From contig JACOUT010000003.1 of NCBI GenBank assembly GCA_016177705.1, forward strand, positions 744,001 to 808,000: 64,000 nt of DNA, written 5' to 3'. The notes beneath the pieces are model-generated. The model made no database searches. It had not been told where the DNA came from and saw nothing but the letters and a program-made list of their open reading frames with translations. Below are positions 15,765-26,807 of this stretch, in pieces (positions within the stretch are counted from its first letter, which is position 1; each line of letters opens with the position of its first letter). Made by a program: the position numbers and the translations under genes. Origin of the DNA: Deltaproteobacteria bacterium (GTDB taxonomy: Bacteria; Myxococcota; UBA727; VGSZ01).

Positions 15765-18626
15765 TCACTGGAAGCGCAGATTGTCTACCAGAACCACCGA
15801 GTCGACGTAATGGTCAGCGATGTCTGTCACACGAAAAGTGACAATGATTGGCGAACCCAGCTCGGAGACATTCACTGACTCGGAGGTCCAATCCGTATGT
15901 TCCACGCCCGCTAGAAGCGGAAAATCGCTCGCGACCGATGCGTTCGCTCCAACCAGATTAACAGACGTGACGACTCCGCTCATGCTCCCGTTCGGACCCA
16001 TGACATCCAGGCTAAATGTGTCATCGTAGTCCTCGCCAACGTATTGATCGAATTCACGAGAAAGAAAATCATAGTCGAAGACCAGAGATGCGCCGGTTAC
16101 GGCAATTGGCCCGCTCGTCGCTACGCTGTAGAGCAGGGACGCAGCGGTGCCCCCGAAGACGGACTCGGTGCTAATCGCGAGCATTTGAGCCCCCTCGGTT
16201 GGCGCCAACGCGCCCTGCGCCCCCGTTAGGACGGCAGCATCGCCTGACGTCCACCAGCCTGCCAAGCCGGCTTCGAATCCGAGGTCCGGCGGCGGATCGC
16301 TTCCCGCTCCGCCCGTGGTGAATCCAAACGAATACATACTCGCGAAGCCATTGCCGCCGTCGTCCAACAGCCCAGTCTCCGGAGCGATTGCTACGGAATA
16401 GACATGCTCCTCCTGCAGTAGCTCGAACGGCTGAAACGCAAGAATTGTCCGCTCGCTTGTCGTCAGAACGCCGGAATACTGGCCAAAAACTGGCGCCCCC
16501 GTGGAGTCACGCAGCGTGATCGCCATATCGGTGATACTTGCTGGATCCACTTCATCATCAAAGAAGATAGACACGGTAGTGCTCACCGGCACATTCACTT
16601 CACCGTCACCGGGAATGGTCTGTACAACGTCAAGCGATGTAACATCCGTCGGGTCGTCCGTATAAACTGGAAAAGCCCCAATCGTGCTCGAGTCGGCCTC
16701 ACCCTCGCCCTCGCCCTCACCTTCTGCGGCGGAAGGAAAGAGACGATCAAACGCGCTCAGCATGTCTATTGAAATCTGGTATTCTGTTGAAGCGGTCCAA
16801 TTGGCAAGGCCGACGCCGGTGACGTCATAAATGGCCGCGCCACGAATGACACCACCTGGCGTCGGCCAGCGGAGTCCCGCGCTCACAATGGACGACGCAA
16901 CGTTCAAGTTCTCTACGTCAAGGTGATGTAGATCGCTCGGATCACCATAGGCGGGGAGCGCGATCGCGTAGCGCTCCGCAAAATCGCTACCGAGAACGGC
17001 ATGCGCTGCATCGAGGCGAGAGACGAGATCGGCGCGGTAGTCCTGAAGGAATGAGTTCGCGGCTGGCAGGCCAGCACCTGGCGCAGCGCTCCCGCGGTTG
17101 TAGGCTTGGTCAACCACTAGTGATGCTCCAGCCGCAAGGAGCGCCCCGAGAGTCGCAGGTTCCCAATCCAAAAGGGTTGACACAGACAATCGGAAATCGC
17201 GCGCGCACGTCTGTCCGCGGGTCCTGTCGCAGAACGGCTCCCCTTGCGTTAGGGCAGCGGCGAGCCTGACAACGTCATATTGAGAGTTTGCACAGTAGTT
17301 GCGGTGGTCCTCATCGACGCTGCCGCAATGGCCCCCATCAAGCTCCAGGTTGAGATGTAGTCCGTCAAGGCCGGCGGCCGCGGCAGCGACGGCCGCGGAC
17401 CGGACGACCCGCACGAGTGCAACAAGACGTTCGTCGCGTTCCGATTCGGTGGCAGGGCCGTAGAGGAAACGAGCCAGATCCTCACCCTCCTGCGCACCAC
17501 CTACATTGACCCATGCCTCGATGCGACTTCCCTCACCGCCCGATGACATCCCACTGTAGTTGTCTGCAACGACGCCCGGACCATCGCCGTCGGCACCCCA
17601 ATGAATGCAGATCGACGGTAGTCCTTCGCATGTCTCGTACGGGCAGTCAGAGTCGTCGCTGCAGGAAGAACCAAAATAGCCGATTACACATCGCCCATCG
17701 CGACAGCGGCCCGTAGCGCACTGTCCGTTGTCGCTACATTCCGAGTCTTTCGACGCCATTTGGGTCGTCACGAGGAAGGAGCCGTCGAGCGAAGTGACGA
17801 TACCGCCTACGTTGGCGAACAGAAGGTTGAAACCGCGTAGACGGGCCGCCGTTGCAACCATTGCAGCGGCATTCACTGCGTGGCTTGCAGTGTATCCGAC
17901 ATAGGCTGCCTTCAGGTAGCCACTTATCGGGGTGACGGTGCTGACCTCGCCACCCGACGGCGTCGCAAATGGACGATAAAGAAGCACGTAATAGGAGAAG
18001 TGACGGGTCAAGAGAGTAGCCGTATCCTGCGTTAGGGCCTGAACATGCAGTGGAGTGGGTGGCCCGTTCTCGTCGGCGGCAGTGGCAGCCACAATGACGG
18101 TCGCGTCACTCGTGACCCCTCGATGAAAGAGGGAAATGGCCACAGACGCCGCAAAGGGCTCCGGTGCGTCGGTATCCAAGTGAATCACGTCAGACGCCAA
18201 TGCAGTTGCCACGATGCCGTCGGGTGCCAAGTCCGGCGGAACGACGCGCGCCACGACCACGGCGCCGACAGGCAGCGCCCCCGCCGGAATCTCGACTTGC
18301 ACGACCCCAGGAATCAGCAACACGCCTCCCGCGGCGTCTATGACGACCTCCGACGTAACCACTGCCCGACAAGCGCCAGAGTCGCAAACGCCTTCGCGGC
18401 AATCAGCATGCGTTGCACACTCGGGCGTGCACCGCAGCGTGCGACATCGGCCGAAAGCGCAGTCATCGTCGACACTGCACTCCGCCGGGGCGCATGCGTC
18501 CGACACACAAACGCCCTCTGCGCAATCGGCGTCGATAGCGCATGGCCCGCCCAATCCCTCCTTGAACAGCAGCCCATCGCAACCGATGCCCGTGATGACC
18601 ACGGCGACCGCAAGTGCCCGCATCAT
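15765..18626 (-). CDS. Large lipoprotein with GH18-like and Ig-like (Big_5) domains
   Basis: A 953-residue lipoprotein (lipobox TGIGC). The N-terminus has several C-x-x-D-x-D-C units (residues 25-95), then a ZU5-like stretch (VEIPAGALPVGAVVV). The middle (about 330-620) resembles a glycoside hydrolase 18 barrel: AWVNVGG, the segment DGLHLNLE at 421-428, and later YAIALPAYGD. The canonical GH18 motif is DGxDxDxE; here Glu428 is kept but the two inner aspartates are His and Asn, so catalysis is doubtful. A short Gly-Glu linker, a Big_5-type Ig domain (about 655-765) and a C-terminal beta-sandwich follow. AT-rich codons (AGA, AAA, ATA) are commoner than in neighbours. Its ATG overlaps the previous stop. 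Confidence 0.85.
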   Translation of the reverse strand: MMRALAVAVVITGIGCDGLLFKEGLGGPCAIDADCAEGVCVSDACAPAECSVDDDCAFGRCRTLRCTPECATHADCREGVCDSGACRAVVTSEVVIDAAGGVLLIPGVVQVEIPAGALPVGAVVVARVVPPDLAPDGIVATALASDVIHLDTDAPEPFAASVAISLFHRGVTSDATVIVAATAADENGPPTPLHVQALTQDTATLLTRHFSYYVLLYRPFATPSGGEVSTVTPISGYLKAAYVGYTASHAVNAAAMVATAARLRGFNLLFANVGGIVTSLDGSFLVTTQMASKDSECSDNGQCATGRCRDGRCVIGYFGSSCSDDSDCPYETCEGLPSICIHWGADGDGPGVVADNYSGMSSGGEGSRIEAWVNVGGAQEGEDLARFLYGPATESERDERLVALVRVVRSAAVAAAAAGLDGLHLNLELDGGHCGSVDEDHRNYCANSQYDVVRLAAALTQGEPFCDRTRGQTCARDFRLSVSTLLDWEPATLGALLAAGASLVVDQAYNRGSAAPGAGLPAANSFLQDYRADLVSRLDAAHAVLGSDFAERYAIALPAYGDPSDLHHLDVENLNVASSIVSAGLRWPTPGGVIRGAAIYDVTGVGLANWTASTEYQISIDMLSAFDRLFPSAAEGEGEGEGEADSSTIGAFPVYTDDPTDVTSLDVVQTIPGDGEVNVPVSTTVSIFFDDEVDPASITDMAITLRDSTGAPVFGQYSGVLTTSERTILAFQPFELLQEEHVYSVAIAPETGLLDDGGNGFASMYSFGFTTGGAGSDPPPDLGFEAGLAGWWTSGDAAVLTGAQGALAPTEGAQMLAISTESVFGGTAASLLYSVATSGPIAVTGASLVFDYDFLSREFDQYVGEDYDDTFSLDVMGPNGSMSGVVTSVNLVGANASVASDFPLLAGVEHTDWTSESVNVSELGSPIIVTFRVTDIADHYVDSVVLVDNLRFQ
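16698..16727 (-). repeat. Short Gly-Glu tract
   Basis: Four to five six-base units form a linker between the GH18-like and Ig-like parts of the lipoprotein. This is the shortest such tract in the window. Confidence 0.85.
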
Positions 18627-20629
18627 TCCGCTCCTTCAGCCCGAAAAATCGCTGGGCCAGCCGCAGCAAGTGCTATGCCACCGATCCCGAGCGCCAAACC
18701 AGTCGCCGCAACAGCGCCCACTGCGGCGATGGAGGAGGGCGATACCCATACCTTCCCAGTAGACGTCTCGCCGTAGTTGAGCATATGCCCGCCAAGGACG
18801 ATGAGGCCGGCGCCCAGCGCGCTAACGCCGACCCCCGGCGCAATCGCAAGTGCCGAGGCGACGGTCGACCGAGTCCCCCAAGAGACGATCGCCCCCACGA
18901 TGATTGGCGCCACGAACGTGGGGACGCCGGCCGCCCCAATGACCCACGCGAGCCAGAACATATGCTGGTCATGGACATTCAACCTGCCGAGGCCAGCCTG
19001 GTCGGCGGTTGCGATGAAGGCGGGCACAGCGAGTGAGACGACTGCCGTGAGTGCGCCGGCGCCCACCGCAGCGACCACGAGCGGCGACGTTGCTTGGTCG
19101 CCAGTGGGACTGGCCGCCGCGCTGCTATCCGGCATATCGCCCGCCGCTGCTGCTGGCCGACCCCCGGAGTTGTCTGAACCGTTCGGCGAAGCGGGCGCTG
19201 CGGGCCGGGATGTCGTCAGGTCGTCGGCGGTTGAGAGCACCGGTACTGGGGGCGCCTCACCTCGCGTGGGCGCGGGCGAGAGGGCCTCGGTAGCCGGCGC
19301 TTCGGGTTGCGTGAGTCCGTCTAAGTCATCGACAGCTGTCGGCGCTGCGGTTGAGGCACGTTCGGGCGGCGGCGCGACCGCTGATGGTGCGTTGCCCAGC
19401 GCAGTCGGTGCGAAAGGCAGGAGTGGCGGGACAGGCGGTGCGGGCAGGGCTTCCGCGCCAACCACTGGCGGCACCGCGGCAATCGGTGGGGCAGGCAAGG
19501 GAACAGGCGCGGCGACTGGCGGCCAGGCCGGAGCCGGGATGGGGGCGGCCACCGCGGAAGCAGAAGGGCTCGCCGCGCCGCACAGACCAATGCCCCCGAG
19601 CCGGTAGGTCGCGGCGATGACCTTCACGTCCTTGAAGGTGAACCCCGACGCAAGTGCACGTTGTGCCTGTGCGGCACCGCAGCCCGGGAGGACACTCTCC
19701 CACGAGTGCGCCTCGGGGCCACCGGTCCACCGTGCGCCCGGAGACGCATTCGGCGCGAGCGCGATCACCGTCTCGCATCGAACGTCACTCCCCGTCCCCA
19801 CCACCGTTGCGCCGACGACGAGCGTGGTCACGGAGGGAGCCGCGCTTGGCGCAGCGCACAAGGGTCCCTCCTTGCCGTCGACGACCACGCGCGATCCTAG
19901 CGTGTAGTCGAACGCAAACGACCGCGTCGGACCGGCATCCGTGACGTCGAAGCGTGCGGAGAGCGTCGCCGCAGCGAGAGAGAACCCCGTGGCGGCGAGC
20001 GGCGCAACCTCTGTAACGCTCGCCGCTTGCGCCACCCACATACCCGGCGCGGGCGGCGCGGGCGGCGCAGGGGTGGGCAAAGGTGGTGGCCGCGCTGCGC
20101 AGGTCGCGAGCCCGCCGGCATCAGTCTCGAGCGCGGTAATGACCGGGTCGCTGAGATCGAATCCCTCGCCAAAGAGGAGCGCGGCCTTCTGTTCAGAACA
20201 GTCCGCGAACACGTCGCTCCACCTGAGCTTCTCGAGGTGCCCTCGCCAACCCTCGTTCACCGCGATAGGGCCCTCCACAGCGAGATTCGCTGTGCATGTT
20301 CGGCCAGAACGGCCCCGAGCTGTCGCCTGAACGCGGAGTCTGCGAATGCTGGGTAACGGGTCCGCTACAGCGCAAGTTGGTGGAATCTGGATCCGCTGTC
20401 CCCCGACAGTCACCTCGCCTCCCAACGAAAAAAGGACCGAGAGCTGCCGCGCCGGGAGGTCGTCGCGAAGCGCAAATCCATAACCAAGCGTCAATGACTC
20501 GATCGCGACGCCTCCACTCGGTGACGGCGGAACACTCCCAAGTACTAGGTCTCCCCGGGCGACAACCGCTGATTGCGGAACACCAGCATTCGCGGCGACG
20601 CACAGGAGAAGCGGCGTCAGCATCACCAT
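18623..20629 (-). CDS. Proline-rich envelope protein with four C-terminal membrane helices
   Basis: A 668-residue protein. I choose the ATG at 20627-20629 (AGGAG six bases upstream) over an earlier in-frame start inside the subtilase gene. A signal peptide (MVMLTPLLLCVAANAG) precedes two similar periplasmic domains (about 20-165 and 170-320), each with a C-terminal Cys pattern: DCSEQKAALLFGEGFDLSD and GCGAAQAQRALASGFTFKD match as an internal duplication. A long Pro/Ala-rich linker follows, then four helices (about 525-660). The first periplasmic halves could be receptor or scaffold modules. It overlaps both neighbours, subtilase upstream and GH18-like lipoprotein downstream, so all three are probably one complex or pathway. 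Function unknown. Confidence 0.8.
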   Translation of the reverse strand: MVMLTPLLLCVAANAGVPQSAVVARGDLVLGSVPPSPSGGVAIESLTLGYGFALRDDLPARQLSVLFSLGGEVTVGGQRIQIPPTCAVADPLPSIRRLRVQATARGRSGRTCTANLAVEGPIAVNEGWRGHLEKLRWSDVFADCSEQKAALLFGEGFDLSDPVITALETDAGGLATCAARPPPLPTPAPPAPPAPGMWVAQAASVTEVAPLAATGFSLAAATLSARFDVTDAGPTRSFAFDYTLGSRVVVDGKEGPLCAAPSAAPSVTTLVVGATVVGTGSDVRCETVIALAPNASPGARWTGGPEAHSWESVLPGCGAAQAQRALASGFTFKDVKVIAATYRLGGIGLCGAASPSASAVAAPIPAPAWPPVAAPVPLPAPPIAAVPPVVGAEALPAPPVPPLLPFAPTALGNAPSAVAPPPERASTAAPTAVDDLDGLTQPEAPATEALSPAPTRGEAPPVPVLSTADDLTTSRPAAPASPNGSDNSGGRPAAAAGDMPDSSAAASPTGDQATSPLVVAAVGAGALTAVVSLAVPAFIATADQAGLGRLNVHDQHMFWLAWVIGAAGVPTFVAPIIVGAIVSWGTRSTVASALAIAPGVGVSALGAGLIVLGGHMLNYGETSTGKVWVSPSSIAAVGAVAATGLALGIGGIALAAAGPAIFRAEGAE

Positions 20630-23565
20630 GCCGCGCTCCTGGAACGGCCTTCCCGGCGCCGAAAGCGCACGGCCAAGCCGACGAACGCCAGCGAGAGCGC
20701 CCACGGGTCGGCCGTGCTGCCACAGCTACAGCCGAAGGAAGCGAGCCCCGGGCCGTCCCGTTCGTTCCCCCCAATCCCTGGTCCCGGATCGGGGTCGCCC
20801 TCACCCTCGCCACCGTCCTCCCATTCCCCCTCTCCGTCACCTTCGCCCTCTCCTTCTCCGTCACCTTCACCCTCTCCTTCGCCCTCACCCTCTCCTTCGC
20901 CTTCACCCTCACCCTCTCCTTCGCCTTCACCCTCACCCTCTCCTTCGCCTTCACCCTCTCCTTCACCCTCTCCCTCTCCTTCTCCCTCTCCTTCTCCCTC
21001 GCCAGTGCACTGATCCACGCCCCCGACACAGACGCCGCCAGCGCACGCATCGTTCGTAGTACAGGCATCCCCATCGTCGCAGCTCGCAGTGTTTGCAGGG
21101 AAGGCGCACCCGCTCGCGGCGTTGCAGGTGTCGCTCGTGCAAGGGTTGCCGTCAGTGCATGTGAGCGGCGCTCCACCGTTGCATACACCGCTCGCGCAGA
21201 CGTCTCCGGTCGTGCACGCGTTTCCATCGTTGCAGTTGGACGAGTTGTTGGTGAAGACGCACCCTGTCGCCGGAGAGCACGAATCCGTGGTGCACGAGCT
21301 GCCGTCGGTGCACGTCGCCGCGCTACCTGCCTGGCAGGTGCCGCTCGAGCATTGGTCGTTGGTAGTGCACGCGTTGTTGTCGCTACAGCTCGTCCCCGTC
21401 AGCGAAGTCCAGCCTGAAGTCGACACGATTGGATCGCACGCTTGGCATGCATTCGACGGGTTGAGCTCGCCAGCCGCACGGCACACGCCGCCGATCAGGC
21501 ACGCGTTAGCGATGAGCACGTTGCAGGCGCCGCTTGCCTCGACGCACGTGGCCGTGCACGCGAGCGCATCGGCGACGCAAGGGTCGAGCGTGTCGACGCA
21601 TTGCTCAGCAGTACAGATCTCGGCGCCGACACAAAAACCGCCGCCGGTGCAGCTAGCGCAGGAGCGACCGCACCCGTCATCACCGCACGCTTGACCGGTG
21701 CAGTTCCCCGCGCACGAAGCGCATGCCCCATCTGCAGTACACACTGCGCCGGCCGCGCAGTTGCCACAGTTCCCGCCCGATCCATCATCTCCGCATACGA
21801 GCCCGCGCGTTGCGCACGACGCGTCGACATTGACGAGCACCAAAGCGGCGAAGACAAGGTAGCCATCTTGGCCTGAGGTCGCGTCAGACACCTCGAGCGC
21901 CCAGGTCCCGGTGGCAGAGCCGCCGATGAGCGGTTCGAAGAAGCCAGGTGCATAGGTGCGGCCGATGATCCCATTGAAGTTCTGCTGCCCCGCGGGAAGC
22001 GACGTCGTCAAGCTCGTGCCCTGCGGAGTCCGTACCGTGACGGCGACCTGCTCGGGGTACGGATGTATGACCTCCACGAGCGCGTAGATGCCCGTCACCG
22101 TGAAAGCGTTCGTGACGGAGGTGGAGTGTGCGAGCACCGACGGCGCCCGAGGGATGCGCAAGGAAGCCCCCTCGCGAAAGGCCTCGACAAGAACCTTGGC
22201 CGTGCCCTGTCCGCCGAGCCAGAAGATCGGATGGTCCGACGACAGGTCCAACTGGGGATACATCAAGCCATCGGCGGGGAATGGCTTCGCAGAGGTGGCG
22301 AGCTTTATGCGAACGCCAGCAGGGTATTCGAAGACACCATTGTTCGCCTTGTTGCGTGCTTGAAAGAGCGCCCAGCCACCCGAGACGTGCGCGGTGGCCA
22401 CCGATGAACCGGAACCGAGATAGCCCACGGCACTGACATCGACTCCCGGTGCGATGAAGTCGACTGCGCCGTTCAGGTTGCTGGTGCTCGCTACTCCACC
22501 AAGCGCCGATTCGGACTGCGCCACCACGCCGACGGCGCTCGTGAGGCACGCCGGATAGTCGAGCGCCTGCAAACGGCTCTTGTTCCCGCCCGCGACAGCA
22601 ACAGCGATGTTGTGGGTCTGCCAGAGTTCCCGAAAGACGTCATAGAGGGCGTCGTCGTTGCAGGGAGCGCCAGAGTTATGATCAGCTCCGAGTGAGACGT
22701 TGACGGCAGCTATCGAGCGGGCTGCGGCATTTTGCGCGATCCAGTCGAACGCCTCGAGCTCATCGGTCAAGGAGCATGTGCTTGACGGATTGCCTGGCTG
22801 GCAAACATTGAGCGCGAGGATCTTCGAATCTGGTGCGACGGCGTGAACGACTCCGGAAATATAGGTTCCATGAGGATCCGCGACCGCGAGCGCCGTCGGA
22901 TCGGCTGACGTGAAGTTCTCCCAGGCTGCAACCGCGCAGCCGGGGGTATCAGGGACGAACGCACCTTGCGCCGGGCACGAGCCGAACGCACTGTTCCAGA
23001 ACCGAACAGCGGTATCGACGACGGCCACGCTAGCGCCGGCGCCTCGGTCCCCAGCCGCGTGAAACGCGTCGGCTCCGATGAACGGCACACTGGTCGCTGT
23101 GGCTGGCGAATCAAAGCGGTCGGCCCAGACGCGCGCGACGCGCGGATCCTGCTCGAGGGCACGCAGTCCATCGGGGGAAGTGCGGACGACAAACATCGAG
23201 AACGACGGCAGCTCACGTTCAGTGCTCAAGTCGAGCGGTGCAGCGGCCACGATGTCGCGCTTGAGTGCGGCGCGCGGGCTCGCCGCAAGGGGCCGTGGGC
23301 CCCGACGGGCTCCCGCGCGGCAAAACCCGTCGTCGCAATTGATCTCCAGAGGGTCGCGCGGTTCCTCACCGTGGAGCTTTACGATGACGCGCGCAAAGCC
23401 GCGTTCGGCGGCTTCGCGAAACGCGGCCTCATCGACCTTCGGGTGCGCTGCAGAGGGGCCGGGTGCGGCATCAACCGCTGCACCATGTACTTCCAGGCTG
23501 GGTGGCGAACCCTCGCACCCCGACACAAGGAGGGCGGTTGCGAGGACTCCAAGACGACGCTGCAT
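20623..23565 (-). CDS. S8 subtilase lipoprotein with P-domain, Cys repeats, Gly-Glu stalk and MYXO-CTERM-like tail
   Basis: A 980-residue protease starting at ATG 23565. The N-terminus (MQRRLGVLATALLVSGC) has a lipobox. An I9-like propeptide (about 45-150) leads to a subtilisin domain with triad Asp184 (VAVVDTAV), His232 (DPHGTY) and Ser388 (GSSVATAHVSG). A P/proprotein-convertase-like domain follows (about 485-590), then cysteine repeats of the type C-x-D-G-N-x-C-T-T, about 34 Gly-Glu pairs and a tail GCSCGSTADPWALSLAFVGL with RFRRR, matching the MYXO-CTERM pattern (Cys motif, helix, Arg cluster). Such tails are processed by myxosortases. Having both a lipobox and MYXO-CTERM is unusual. First gene of a three-gene coupled cassette. 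Confidence 0.92.
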   Translation of the reverse strand: MQRRLGVLATALLVSGCEGSPPSLEVHGAAVDAAPGPSAAHPKVDEAAFREAAERGFARVIVKLHGEEPRDPLEINCDDGFCRAGARRGPRPLAASPRAALKRDIVAAAPLDLSTERELPSFSMFVVRTSPDGLRALEQDPRVARVWADRFDSPATATSVPFIGADAFHAAGDRGAGASVAVVDTAVRFWNSAFGSCPAQGAFVPDTPGCAVAAWENFTSADPTALAVADPHGTYISGVVHAVAPDSKILALNVCQPGNPSSTCSLTDELEAFDWIAQNAAARSIAAVNVSLGADHNSGAPCNDDALYDVFRELWQTHNIAVAVAGGNKSRLQALDYPACLTSAVGVVAQSESALGGVASTSNLNGAVDFIAPGVDVSAVGYLGSGSSVATAHVSGGWALFQARNKANNGVFEYPAGVRIKLATSAKPFPADGLMYPQLDLSSDHPIFWLGGQGTAKVLVEAFREGASLRIPRAPSVLAHSTSVTNAFTVTGIYALVEVIHPYPEQVAVTVRTPQGTSLTTSLPAGQQNFNGIIGRTYAPGFFEPLIGGSATGTWALEVSDATSGQDGYLVFAALVLVNVDASCATRGLVCGDDGSGGNCGNCAAGAVCTADGACASCAGNCTGQACGDDGCGRSCASCTGGGFCVGAEICTAEQCVDTLDPCVADALACTATCVEASGACNVLIANACLIGGVCRAAGELNPSNACQACDPIVSTSGWTSLTGTSCSDNNACTTNDQCSSGTCQAGSAATCTDGSSCTTDSCSPATGCVFTNNSSNCNDGNACTTGDVCASGVCNGGAPLTCTDGNPCTSDTCNAASGCAFPANTASCDDGDACTTNDACAGGVCVGGVDQCTGEGEGEGEGEGEGEGEGEGEGEGEGEGEGEGEGEGEGEGEGEGEGEGDGEGEGEGDGEGEWEDGGEGEGDPDPGPGIGGNERDGPGLASFGCSCGSTADPWALSLAFVGLAVRFRRREGRSRSAAW
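20795..21003 (-). repeat. Longest hexanucleotide Gly-Glu tract
   Basis: About 34 six-base units, with a few Asp or Trp substitutions near the C-terminal end, encode the stalk of the subtilase just before its MYXO-CTERM-like tail. Confidence 0.95.
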
Positions 23566-24008
23566 CGCACTGCAACACCGCGATCGGCGATTCCAGCTAC
23601 CCTCGGTGCTTGATCTGCAGATCGGCACCCACGAGCGCGACAGGAGAACCGCGTTGCGGAGCCGCATTGGGCCCTCGACCACCGGCGCGTCGGATCCGTG
23701 CCCTGGACATCCGGACGATGTTCCTCGCGGATTCGCCCTACCTCCGCTGCATCGTCACCCGCCCCGCGGAGCCCTCACGCCCTCGCGTGCGCGGCCAGAC
23801 CCGATCGCACATTCGCGAACCCGCCCGAAGGGCCGGGGCGAGCATGGGTCCGCCGGAGCGCCCAACGGGCAGGACGCCACACCGCACCCGGTACGGAATG
23901 CCCGCCGATCGTGTCGGCGCGGATCGGCACCTCGCTGAAGGTCCGGACCGCAAAGGCGCGTAGGCGGACCCATGCTCGCCCCGGCCCGTCCCGCGAGCCC
24001 GCCGACGC
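23566..24008. other. Intergenic region between lon and the subtilase cassette
   Basis: No supported gene lies here. Both flanking genes read leftward, so the stretch holds the lon 3' region and the cassette promoter. It contains the 25-base inverted repeat listed separately, and inside it the perfect palindrome GGTCCGGACC (23940-23949) and a CGCCGA/TCGGCG hairpin. Confidence 0.6.
23831..23987. repeat. 25-bp perfect inverted repeat with 107-bp spacer
   Basis: Bases 23831-23855 are the exact reverse complement of 23963-23987. The 157-bp unit has no coding sense and no visible target duplication. It could be a MITE-like element, a structured RNA or a long-stem terminator after lon. The arms begin GGGCCGGGGCGAGC and the stem would be very stable. 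Confidence 0.85.
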
Positions 24009-26381
<2,373 letters not shown>

Positions 26382-26547
26382 GGTCGGCTCCTGCGCGCGC
26401 CGGCCAACGCAGACGCGGGGTGTCCCCCTTGCGGGGGTATGCGGCGAAACGCGCGCACACGAAGAGCGTAGGAACCGCAGCGCGGCGGACAAGCGCACGC
26501 TCGTCCGGCGGCCAGCGGGCGCGCGGGCGCCCTGCTCGACGTCGTCG

Positions 26548-26703
26548 TCAGCGGTCGGCGGCTTCGAGCACCGCGGCCTCCGACTGCAGCCACAGGCTGC
26601 CGAGCGCCCAGGTCGAGATGGCCAGCGTGGCGAAGGCGAGCACGAGCGGCTTCCAGAACGAGGGGACGGGGGCGGCGGACGGGGGCGTGGTGGCGGTCTG
26701 CAC
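26548..26703 (-). CDS. Small single-helix membrane protein
   Basis: A 51-residue protein starting at GTG 26703, with AGGAG seven bases upstream, which decides the start over longer in-frame options. After a Pro/Thr/Ala-rich N-terminus it has one membrane helix (FWKPLVLAFATLAISTWALG) and a short polar tail. No family is recognised. It lies upstream of lon on the same strand, 166 bp away, and divergent from the kinase gene. Confidence 0.6.
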   Translation of the reverse strand: MQTATTPPSAAPVPSFWKPLVLAFATLAISTWALGSLWLQSEAAVLEAADR

Positions 26704-26807
26704 CGGCGGGCTCCTGGTGGCGTCAGTAGACGCTACGTGGAGACCCCGCCCGACCGCAAAATCTCTGCCCGGAAAATCTTCGCCCCGCATGCCAAGCTCG
26801 CGGCCGC

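Noticed and set aside
23831..23987. Insertion sequence with terminal inverted repeats
   Set aside because: The element is only 157 bases, codes for nothing and shows no target-site duplication; at most MITE-like.
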